NCBI RefSeq assembly: GCF_019042245.1
Contig: NZ_JAHQCX010000026.1
Location: 1 to 64,000, forward strand
Length of the DNA stretch: 64,000 nucleotides
Reading direction: 5' to 3'
DNA from: Diplocloster modestus
GTDB taxonomy: Bacteria; Bacillota; Clostridia; Lachnospirales; Lachnospiraceae
Shown here piece by piece: positions 41,276 through 48,996 of this stretch. Within the stretch, counting starts at the first letter, position 1. Each line of letters begins with the position of its first letter. The position numbers and the translations under genes are program-made. The notes below the pieces were generated by a model. That model ran no database searches and had not been told where the DNA came from. It worked only from the letters and a program-made list of their open reading frames with translations.

Positions 41276-41482
41276 ATTAAAGAATATTCGGAAATGTTTC
41301 ATAGGGAATATGAAATCGAGGATACGGTGCGGATCGTGAATACGAAACAGGCGGGGATGTATATTAAGCATAATATTCCGCTTGTGGATCTGTTTTGGTC
41401 CAGGGATACGCTCGTGTTTGTATTTAACAGGGAGGATACGAAGGAGGCTTATGAGCTTTGGTGCAGGCATGAACTGTATTAA
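41276..41482 (+). CDS. Small tail-cluster protein, ATT start (68 aa)
   Basis: AAGGAG at 41261-41266 is spaced 9 bases from ATT at 41276, which is in frame with a later ATG at 41294; the GTG inside the SD is out of frame. Full product 68 residues: (M)KEYSEMFHREYEIED, then RIVNTKQAGMYIKHNIPLVD and LFWSRDTLVFVFNREDTKEAY. It resembles short phage proteins of the DUF5659 kind (a compact alpha/beta fold with a phosphate-binding-like TKQA), but I cannot confirm the family. Placed before the chaperone-position gene. Confidence 0.6.
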   Translation: MKEYSEMFHREYEIEDTVRIVNTKQAGMYIKHNIPLVDLFWSRDTLVFVFNREDTKEAYELWCRHELY

Positions 41483-41638
41483 GCAGAGTTATTTATATTC
41501 TTCTGCTCTCGTTTTCTTTTGGTTCCTTTTGGGGATATAACTTAAAGGAATCATAATTTATACTTTTTAAGATAGGTTTGTTTTTTTAGGATTCGTAATT
41601 TAACTTTTATTGTAATGATTCGTTAGGAGGAAGTTTTC

Positions 41639-42262
41639 ATGAATAAAACGGAAATGAAGAAAATTGTCAAAGCAGCCGACTATAATGCCGTATTCTGCTA
41701 TCACGAGGACCACGCCGGATTTGTGCCGCAGGAACTTGTGGAAAATTCGGACGGACTGGTAAAAATCGTATTCCGCCCTTTTGATTTTGCCACGATCGCT
41801 GCTGTATCTGAAAAGGTGGCGGAAGTCGTTGTGCCGGAAGACGGCGGGTATCACCCGGAGATCCGGGATCTGCTGGTTTTGTATTATGTGTTGAGTCTCT
41901 CTGCGGATGTGAAGCTCGGAGATTTTGATGCTGAGGAAATGTACCGGTGCAGCCTTTCCCCGGTTGGGAAACTGGTTCGGACGCAGACGAATGCGATCGG
42001 ATTCCTGCAGCGGCTGGTGGAGCTGTGTGACCAGAAGATCGAGTATCGGAAATCGATGGCTTTGAAAGGGAAGGATGGGTTCGGTCAGTTGATGGAGGCA
42101 CTGGTGGACCGGGCGAAGGCCGGGGATTTCAGCTGGATGCAGCAGGCTGGTGGTGCAGGGCGGATTGACAGATTGGATTCCGCCAGAGTGGTTTCTAACG
42201 GGGTTGACAGGGCGGATTCTGATATGATTGGTGGTATTGAGAGGAAAGGTGTGGTGGCATAG
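41639..42262 (+). CDS. Tail assembly chaperone-position protein
   Basis: 207 residues, after TTAGGAGG. Two-part: beta-rich N-terminus (AVFCYHEDHAGFVPQELVEN, VKIVFRPFDFATIAAVSEK) and helical C-terminus (VGKLVRTQTNAIGFLQRLVELCDQ). It sits between tail tube and tape measure, where siphophages encode the tail assembly chaperone pair (G and GT). No slippery heptamer is obvious near its end, so a G/GT frameshift is not supported. Function assigned by position only. Confidence 0.55.
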   Translation: MNKTEMKKIVKAADYNAVFCYHEDHAGFVPQELVENSDGLVKIVFRPFDFATIAAVSEKVAEVVVPEDGGYHPEIRDLLVLYYVLSLSADVKLGDFDAEEMYRCSLSPVGKLVRTQTNAIGFLQRLVELCDQKIEYRKSMALKGKDGFGQLMEALVDRAKAGDFSWMQQAGGAGRIDRLDSARVVSNGVDRADSDMIGGIERKGVVA

Positions 42263-42361
42263 AATGGGCTTGACTTGGAACGTCAGGCCTGGATGCAGGT
42301 ATTGTGAAAGGTTATTCTAGCGATTGGAGGAGTGCCAGAATGACGAAAGGAGTGATTATAT

Positions 42362-42787
42362 ATGAGTGAAAATACAGAAAATATGGTTGCTGTAGGGCTG
42401 GATCCTTCCGGTGTCCGGGGTGACCTGAAAGAAATACAGAATTATTTGAATCGGAATCCGGTGAAGCTGAGTTATACATTGGATAAGAGTTCGTTGAAGA
42501 AAACGGTGGATCAGTTATCGGCTCAGATATCTAAGAATTTGAAGATTGAGAAGATTTCTGTGGATACAAATAAAATAAAAGCTTCATTAAATACTTCTCT
42601 AAATAAATCAAATGTCTTTAAAGACACCGCCAATAATATAATAGGTTCCATTTCAAGCAAATTAAATACCGGAATAACAGATTCAATAATTAATTTAATC
42701 AAAAGCAGTGGTAGGAATAAAACGCATTATCCTCTATATATGCCACTGGGAAGTTTAGCAGTGATGTGTACGAGTTATATTTCCTAA
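42362..42787 (+). CDS. Tape measure protein, 5' part (before the insertion)
   Basis: Starts at an ATG after AAAGGAGTG. The first ~120 residues (MVAVGLDPSGVRGDLKEIQNYL, LKKTVDQLSAQISKNLKIEK) are a typical tape-measure N-terminus. Meaningful sequence runs to about 42720 (INLIKSSGR); the last residues to the stop at 42787 read through the insertion. The gene resumes near 43812 in another frame. Base composition becomes sharply AT-rich from about 42590 onward, so the junction region may itself be a transferred segment. The tape measure sets tail length and helps DNA or effector passage. Confidence 0.7.
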   Translation: MSENTENMVAVGLDPSGVRGDLKEIQNYLNRNPVKLSYTLDKSSLKKTVDQLSAQISKNLKIEKISVDTNKIKASLNTSLNKSNVFKDTANNIIGSISSKLNTGITDSIINLIKSSGRNKTHYPLYMPLGSLAVMCTSYIS

Positions 42788-43155
42788 TATAATAAGGACT
42801 TCCATAGTTAAATGGCAAAAATGGTATATGTCCAAAAACATATACTCCCTTTAATAGTTAAGGGACGGGAAACTCCGTTAAGATAGGGATACTAATTTGT
42901 TATGGTAACATAACATCGGCAACAGCGAAAGCTGAAGGTATAGTAAAAACTCCTTATCTTGGACAATCCGCAGTCGACAGTTCTTTTTGAGAACTAGGCT
43001 CATCGAGTATCAGGGCCATATGGATTTTAAATTCATAAATGTGTATTCAAAGCTACGGATCGCACAATTCGTTAAAACTATTAGCTTGCAGCTATCCTCA
43101 AGCTTGTGCATGTTGGGTGTTTAGTCAAAAAACATTAGATAGCAATTTGACAAAT

Positions 43156-43662
43156 CTATACCATGATATCTATAAATAAGCTCCGCATACCTTCGGTAAA
43201 ATAATATTGATTTTTATCATTAATTATATTAAAACTGATTTCATCAACTTCATAATTTAGGTTACCCTTAAATAAAAGCTCGACCGATACTTCATAATAT
43301 CCTAAATCCTCAAACCACTCACATGATAGTATACGATAACTTAGCTCCCAATCTTTACCATAACGCTCATCATTTCTATCCATAAATTCTTTAAATTTTT
43401 TTGTCGAATACTTAATATTTTCATAATGTTTTGTTACAACTCCATCTGCACCATGTAGGGTATAAGTATACTCATCATCCTTAAAACATTTTTCAAACCA
43501 TTCCGGATTACGTGAATTATTAGCTTTAATGTAATATTCTATAGGCTGATTTATGTTTCCATTATCTTTCTTTTTTATAAATATAAATATAAGGAATGAT
43601 ATACAAATCAAAATTATTATAACGAATAAAACAATTAATCTTAATTTATACTGCTTTTTCAT
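43156..43662 (-). CDS. Single-pass membrane protein in the tape-measure insertion (168 aa)
   Basis: 168 residues from the ATG at 43662 (MKKQYKLRLIVLFVIIILIC), preceded by GTGGGGATAGCA; a GTG at 43674 is also in frame. One N-terminal transmembrane helix, then an outside domain of about 130 residues (IEYYIKANNSRNPEWFEKCF, then YEVSVELLFKGNLNYEVDEISF), whose layout suggests an NTF2-like fold. AT-rich and antisense to the tape measure. It could be a cargo or immunity-type gene; function unknown. Its start overlaps the stop of the small gene before it. Confidence 0.55.
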   Translation of the reverse strand: MKKQYKLRLIVLFVIIILICISFLIFIFIKKKDNGNINQPIEYYIKANNSRNPEWFEKCFKDDEYTYTLHGADGVVTKHYENIKYSTKKFKEFMDRNDERYGKDWELSYRILSCEWFEDLGYYEVSVELLFKGNLNYEVDEISFNIINDKNQYYFTEGMRSLFIDIMV

Positions 43663-43804
43663 TGCTATCCCCACTCACATATTCTAATTTAGTAGCTATT
43701 AACTTATATGTATTCACCTTTCCATATATGATTCCCAACATCATTACTAGCAAGATATATAATAACAAAATTACCGGAAATATACAAGGAATTTCATCTC
43801 CCAT
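43646..43804 (-). CDS. Small membrane peptide in the tape-measure insertion (52 aa)
   Basis: 52 residues from the ATG at 43804 (GGAAG 5 bases upstream): MGDEIPCIFPVILLLYILLV then MMLGIIYGKVNTYKLIATKLE. One strong transmembrane helix. The stop overlaps the start of the 168-residue gene, a typical operon join. A longer frame reaches 43909 but lies antisense to clear tape-measure coding and is unlikely. Confidence 0.4.
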   Translation of the reverse strand: MGDEIPCIFPVILLLYILLVMMLGIIYGKVNTYKLIATKLEYVSGDSNEKAV

Positions 43805-46800
43805 AAAATCTTCCTTAATATCTATGGCAATAGACTTTGGTATATCAGGAATAATAAGTGCTATAGAGCGACAAAAAGAACTTAAAAAAATGCAAATAGA
43901 GAATGCCAAATTAGCTGCACAATCATCAGAAGCCGAATCTGAAGAAATACAAAATCTAATGACTAATTATAGTCAATTAGCACAAGAAGTGTCAAATAAT
44001 AATGAACAAAAAATCAGCATGTCAAATTTGCAAAATAATTACTTGAGACAATTGGGATTTGAGGAAAATCAAATTGAAAATCTAATAAAAAAATACGGCA
44101 GCTTAGAAGAGGCAACGCAAAAAGCAATAATAAGCAAATTACAATTAAATGAATCAGATTTGTATATTAATGCTGGTTTAGCTAAAAAGGATTTATTAAC
44201 AACTTCAGATAATGGTAAAAATTATTCACATATTGAACGTATAAATATACCGGCGCAAAGTCCTAATGATATATATACGAAATTAGAAGAAATTATAAAT
44301 AAAAAACAGTTAAACAACGCATTTTTAAATCTGGGTAATGGTATGGATTCCATCGAACTTAAAAATCCAACAAATACACCAGAAGGAATCAAATCAAACA
44401 TAGAGACGTTAGAAGCTTTGATAGTTGCTCTAAATGAGGCCTATTCATCAATTGACAAGATAGAAGAATTGACTTCTTCAGACTTGTATCTTGATTTAAC
44501 ATCCAGAATTAATATATTAAATCAAGAATATGAAAAGTATTTGAACGCTAATAAGGAAGTAAATACTAATCAGGCACAACAATTAATCTATCCATATATA
44601 TTTTCTAATGATATCCCTGAATCACTTGATAAATTTGATGAATTTAAACAAAAAATTATTGATGCAGCAACAGAAAGTGGCAAATTCTTAGGAACACAGG
44701 AAGAGATTACTGACGCAATTAATGACACTCTATCAGTCCTGCCAACCTTTGCAAGATTTTATGGTAATTCTGCACCCGCATCATCATTTTCATTTTTAGA
44801 AAATACTGATATAGGTAAACAGTTAAATGAAATTAAAGCAAAATTTGAAGATGGAGAGTTTACTTATAAACAGTATTTTGATTCCTTACAAGATTGCTTC
44901 GATAATATAGACCTAAGTAAATACACATCAAGTGTAGAAGACGCAAATAATTTAACCAAACAATTATTTTTAGGTAGCGTTGAAGAATCTGCTAACTTTC
45001 TAACCAAATTAATTGATGACTTTAATTCAGGTACTATTGATGTCACTGACTATTTAGATGGATATTCAGCAATTGCTGAAAATTTAAATTCGCTAACAGA
45101 TTCTCTACAAAATAATAATGAACAATGGTTAACTAATCAAGAGGCTTTAGACTCTTCTACCTCTAATCAACTTGATAATTATCAGGAGCAATTATCAAAT
45201 GCTATAACACAGATAAATACCTTTAAGGACAGCTTAAAGTCATTATCCGCACTTTCTTCTGGTGAATTTCTGACAGGTACATCCGAATACGAAGATAATA
45301 TTAATGTAATTGCCGAAGCTTTATCACATGTAGTTAATACTAACGGTGATATGGCTGAAAAGATAAAAGAAAAGCTTGGAACTACTACTTCTGAAATAGC
45401 TTCAAGTATGACAGGTAGTGTTGAAAATCAGGCTATTGCTGCTGAAATAATCGTCGCAAATACAAATATCGCCATCTCTAACATGGCCAAATCGATTGGT
45501 GACTTGTTTACTGTTTTAGGAGAACAAATCTCTAAATTCCATGTGGATTTAACTTTTAAACCTACATTTAAAGATGGAGAACTAAATCTCTCCGTAGATG
45601 CACGTTCTGATTCTTTATCCGCTATTGGCACTGCTATTAAAAATGTTGGTAAAACTATAAACGAAAGTGCGAAAAATCAGTTCCTTACGGTAGAAGATCT
45701 TGGGTTTAATAAAAGTGGTTATAGTCCAAAATCTAAAAGTTCTTCTGGGAATAATAATTACAAGGAGAATGCTAAGGATGCAGAAAATTCTATTCGCAAT
45801 TCAGCAAATAGTGCGAAAGATTCAGTTAAAGATGCTGCTGAAGAAGCCAAAAAAGCTCTCGATGAATTAATCAAGAAATTCGACGAATTAGAAAAAGGCC
45901 ACGATCTTCGCCTCAGCCTATTTACCGACCGTGACGATAAAATAAAAGACTCCATTAAATTATTAGAATCCCAAGGCAATCAAGTTGGAAAGGCTTTCTA
46001 CGATGAACTAATCAATTCCCAAAACAAACAAATACAGATATTAACACAAAAACGTTCCGATCTTGAAGCCTATCTGAATGACAGTGTCTCCTCCGGTAAG
46101 ATTGATGTCGGTACGGAACAATGGTTTAAGATGACCCAAGCCGTCGAAGACACCAAAGACGAGATTATGAAATGTACTCTGAATGTCGAGGAATTCCAGA
46201 ATAAGATCAACGAACTTCATTGGAAGCAATTCGACAATTTTATTGATCGGCTGGATGGTTTGGACAGTGAAATTAGTAATATACAAGATATTCTATCTAA
46301 AAAGGATCTTGTCGAAGAAGATACAGGAGAATGGACAAAAGAAGGGATTACTACCCTCGCTCTCTATGGGCAGGCCTACGAGCTTGCCATTTTTGAAGCT
46401 CAGCAGTATTCAGACGAAATCAAAAAATTAGAGGATGCTTATAAGCGGGGAGAATATTCCAGTACCGAGTATCAGGAAAAACTACAGGATTTAACAGATA
46501 AGCAATGGGAATCTATCAAAGCTGCCGAAAAGGCAAAAGAAGGGATCATTGATTTAAATAAGGCCAGAGTTGACGCCGCCAAAAAAGGCATCGAAAAAGA
46601 AATAAAGGCTACTGAAGAACTTATCGACAAGAAAAAAGAAGCTCTGGATATTGAGAAAGAAAGCCATGATTTTCAGAATTCTGTGGCGGAAAAGCAGGAT
46701 GAGATATACAAGCTCCAAAGACAGTTAAATGGGCTTGCAACCGATGATTCACAGGAAGCTGCCGCTAAGAAGAAAAAAATACAGGCCCAACTGACAGATA

Positions 46801-47834
46801 CACAAAAGGAACTGGATGAAATTTATTATGACGAATCCATTGACCAACAAAAAGCTGCACTAGATACTGAACTTGAAAACTACAAGGCGGACCAGGAAAA
46901 TAAAATTACACTTCTCCAAGAATCTCTTACCAACGAGGAAGAACTTATCAAAACCAGTCTCCAAACAGTTCAGGACAATCACACAGCTGTTTATGATACC
47001 CTAACACAAATGGGGGATGAATATGGCATACAACTGTCTGGTGCGATTGTTAATCCTTGGATTGAAAGCACGGGAGCTCTGGCAACGTTTACAACATCAT
47101 TTGATGAAAAAAAGAGTCATTTTAGTACTGAATTAGGGAATCTAAAAACGGATTTTGAAGAACTTGGCAAAAAAGCTGATGAAACTGCAAATAAAATACT
47201 GAATATGCTTAATCAGATTGATCAGTCTTATAAGTCCATGGATTCTTCGACCAATTCACAAGAAACTCCAAAAAAATCAGGCGAAAACGAAAAGGGCTCA
47301 AATTCAAATAAAGGAAGTAAACAAAAATATCAAGTTTTAAACTATTTTGGTAATTTAGTAAAAGAGTTCTCATCATACGAAGAAGCCAGTGCATGGGTCA
47401 ATAATGATAAAAATCTATATATACGAAAACTCGCTAAAGGAACCCGCCACGCTTCCTCAGGTCTAGCTTGGGTCAACGAGCAAGGCCCTGAAGCCATCTT
47501 CTCCAAAACTTCAACCGGCTCCTTCCATCTAATGAACGAGGGCGACCAAGTATTCACCAAGCAGCAGACCGATAACCTCTACCGTCTCTCCACCGCTGCC
47601 CCCTCCCTTCTTCTATCCGCCATTGCCTCCCCCGCTCTCCCTGGAACCGGAGCATATCTCCAGCAGCAGTCCAACTCGCCAACCAACATCGACATCAAAT
47701 GCCCGGTCTACATCCAGGGCAGCGTAGACAACCAGAATATACAGAAAATCCAAAAACAGATAGACCATTCTATCCTCAAAGCTGTAGGAAAGCTGAACCA
47801 ATCTTTATACAAATCAGGTGTAAGAAAAGCATAA
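43662..47834 (+). CDS. Tape measure protein, 3' part
   Basis: Open for 1390 codons; genuine tape-measure sequence probably begins near 43812 (SLISMAIDFGISGIISAIERQ). It is almost entirely helical, with heptad coiled coils in residues 650-1180, several hydrophobic stretches and a C-terminal globular part containing GLAWVNEQGPEAIFSKTSTGS, a motif found at the end of many siphophage tape measures. With the 5' part the total is over 1450 residues, predicting a tail of roughly 200 nm at 1.5 angstrom per residue (inference). The first 2 kb are strongly AT-rich, the last kilobase is not, indicating mosaic origin. No peptidase or lysozyme domain recognised. Confidence 0.85.
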   Translation: MLSPLTYSNLVAINLYVFTFPYMIPNIITSKIYNNKITGNIQGISSPIKSSLISMAIDFGISGIISAIERQKELKKMQIENAKLAAQSSEAESEEIQNLMTNYSQLAQEVSNNNEQKISMSNLQNNYLRQLGFEENQIENLIKKYGSLEEATQKAIISKLQLNESDLYINAGLAKKDLLTTSDNGKNYSHIERINIPAQSPNDIYTKLEEIINKKQLNNAFLNLGNGMDSIELKNPTNTPEGIKSNIETLEALIVALNEAYSSIDKIEELTSSDLYLDLTSRINILNQEYEKYLNANKEVNTNQAQQLIYPYIFSNDIPESLDKFDEFKQKIIDAATESGKFLGTQEEITDAINDTLSVLPTFARFYGNSAPASSFSFLENTDIGKQLNEIKAKFEDGEFTYKQYFDSLQDCFDNIDLSKYTSSVEDANNLTKQLFLGSVEESANFLTKLIDDFNSGTIDVTDYLDGYSAIAENLNSLTDSLQNNNEQWLTNQEALDSSTSNQLDNYQEQLSNAITQINTFKDSLKSLSALSSGEFLTGTSEYEDNINVIAEALSHVVNTNGDMAEKIKEKLGTTTSEIASSMTGSVENQAIAAEIIVANTNIAISNMAKSIGDLFTVLGEQISKFHVDLTFKPTFKDGELNLSVDARSDSLSAIGTAIKNVGKTINESAKNQFLTVEDLGFNKSGYSPKSKSSSGNNNYKENAKDAENSIRNSANSAKDSVKDAAEEAKKALDELIKKFDELEKGHDLRLSLFTDRDDKIKDSIKLLESQGNQVGKAFYDELINSQNKQIQILTQKRSDLEAYLNDSVSSGKIDVGTEQWFKMTQAVEDTKDEIMKCTLNVEEFQNKINELHWKQFDNFIDRLDGLDSEISNIQDILSKKDLVEEDTGEWTKEGITTLALYGQAYELAIFEAQQYSDEIKKLEDAYKRGEYSSTEYQEKLQDLTDKQWESIKAAEKAKEGIIDLNKARVDAAKKGIEKEIKATEELIDKKKEALDIEKESHDFQNSVAEKQDEIYKLQRQLNGLATDDSQEAAAKKKKIQAQLTDTQKELDEIYYDESIDQQKAALDTELENYKADQENKITLLQESLTNEEELIKTSLQTVQDNHTAVYDTLTQMGDEYGIQLSGAIVNPWIESTGALATFTTSFDEKKSHFSTELGNLKTDFEELGKKADETANKILNMLNQIDQSYKSMDSSTNSQETPKKSGENEKGSNSNKGSKQKYQVLNYFGNLVKEFSSYEEASAWVNNDKNLYIRKLAKGTRHASSGLAWVNEQGPEAIFSKTSTGSFHLMNEGDQVFTKQQTDNLYRLSTAAPSLLLSAIASPALPGTGAYLQQQSNSPTNIDIKCPVYIQGSVDNQNIQKIQKQIDHSILKAVGKLNQSLYKSGVRKA

Positions 47835-48204
47835 CTATTAACTAAATACGATTAGACAATTAACATTAACCAATAAATTAAAATTTAAATTAAAACCTGT
47901 TAATCAGCCATCCACACCAAAATCCAATCATATTAACCTTTATCCGGGAATCCATAATCCTGGACACATAATCCGGGACATGTCCACATAATCCGGGACA
48001 TGTCCATATCGAAAGCGGCTGCTGGAGAAGGGACTTTTTCAGCAGCCTCGAACTGTTTGTACATGTCCCCCATCAACATGTCCCCTATCAACACCACTCA
48101 ACATGTCCCAAACTAATCCAAGCGGACATGTCCACTGTTCCAGCCAACCACACAATCAATAAATTATAACCATCAAAGCAAAGAAAAATTTAGGAGGTGT
48201 TGCT
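47835..48204. other. Intergenic region with iterated ACATGTCC sites
   Basis: 370 bases without a gene. Palindrome GGACATGTCC at 47976-47985, 47996-48005 and 48124-48133; further ACATGTCCC copies at 48061-48069, 48076-48084 and 48101-48109. The first two sit in a 20-bp tandem repeat (CATAATCCGGGACATGTCCA). Within the array GGCTGCTG (48018-48025) pairs with CAGCAGCC (48041-48048). These look like binding sites for a regulator, controlling the baseplate genes that follow. Confidence 0.7.
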
Positions 48205-48996
48205 ATGCCCGTCTATGGAACAAGCTTTATATACGACGGAATCAGCTCAGACCGCTACCAATTATTACTCGCCAGCATTGGCGACGAAACCGACGATGAA
48301 GTGGATATGGGTCTAAATGTCGAGCCTCTGGTATCCGAAAGCCCGCTACCCTTTAAGCAGGATTACGGTATCCAGTATTCGAATCCCTTATCCTTCCGAA
48401 TCACCGTAATCCACAAAGACGGTTCCTATTTCAGTTATTTTCAGATTCGGGAAATCGCAGCCTGGCTCACCGGCCGTCAGCATCCCTGCTGGCTTCAGAT
48501 TCTTCATCCGGAGTACGATGATGTTCATTACTGCTGCCGGGCCACAGAGATCTACAAAAGAAAACAATATGGAAAAATCATCGGCCTGAGTATCGTATTT
48601 ACCTGTAATTCGTCCTTCGGCTTTTCCGATGAGATCACTAAAAGCTTTATGATCGATAAACCCGATTACACATTCACCCTTTATAACGACTCCGATGAGG
48701 AGACACCCATCCGGCCGCTCATAACCGCACAAATGGCCCCCTCATTCCCTACTTTGAAGATCGAGAACCTGACTGCCAACGATACGTTTCAGTTGGATCA
48801 TATCCTCTCCAGCGATACGATCACAGTAGATAATCAGAATCAGATCATCCTGATCAACAGCCGTTATAAAAATCTGGGGGCAGACTTTAATCTCGGCTGG
48901 ATCCGTCTGAAACGCGGAATCAATGAGATCAGAGTCAACGGAAACAGCTCTCTGGAGTTCCGCTATCGTTATCTTCTGAAAGGCGGTGACCTGTAA
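48205..48996 (+). CDS. Distal tail protein (Dit), siphovirus tail component
   Basis: 263 residues, after AGGAGGTG. Starts MPVYGTSFIYDGISSDRYQL, with the Dit/SipA-type N-terminal ring domain (SFRITVIHKDGSYFSYFQIR, WLTGRQHPCWLQI) and a C-terminal galectin-like beta domain (WIRLKRGINEIRVNGNSSLEF). Hexameric hub joining the tail tube to the baseplate. Its stop overlaps the next start (TAATG). Confidence 0.85.
   Translation: MPVYGTSFIYDGISSDRYQLLLASIGDETDDEVDMGLNVEPLVSESPLPFKQDYGIQYSNPLSFRITVIHKDGSYFSYFQIREIAAWLTGRQHPCWLQILHPEYDDVHYCCRATEIYKRKQYGKIIGLSIVFTCNSSFGFSDEITKSFMIDKPDYTFTLYNDSDEETPIRPLITAQMAPSFPTLKIENLTANDTFQLDHILSSDTITVDNQNQIILINSRYKNLGADFNLGWIRLKRGINEIRVNGNSSLEFRYRYLLKGGDL

Larger units (their letters stand above)
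42720..43812 (+). mobile_element. Insertion in the tape-measure gene: group I intron-like core plus antisense genes
   Basis: The first ~430 bases are non-coding and structured. ACGGGAAAC (42865-42873) and GGACAATCCGCAG (42961-42973) resemble the P and Q core elements of group I introns. Between them are stems capped by GNRA-type loops, GTTATG-GTAA-CATAAC (about 42898-42913) and CAGC-GAAA-GCTG (about 42922-42933), closed by AAGATA/TATCTT. AGTTCT/AGAACT (42979-42995) would be P6-like; GCACAA/TTGTGC (43053/43104) P9-like. Then come two minus-strand membrane-protein genes. A ribozyme at the 5' end and genes at the 3' end resembles IStrons, but no transposase or TnpB is present. Removing a segment with length 3n+1 would rejoin the frames. 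Boundaries are approximate. Confidence 0.4.

Noticed and set aside
41639..42362. Programmed -1 frameshift in a G/GT tail chaperone pair
   Set aside because: No slippery heptamer plus downstream frame of useful length could be found; the gap to the tape measure is only about 100 bases.
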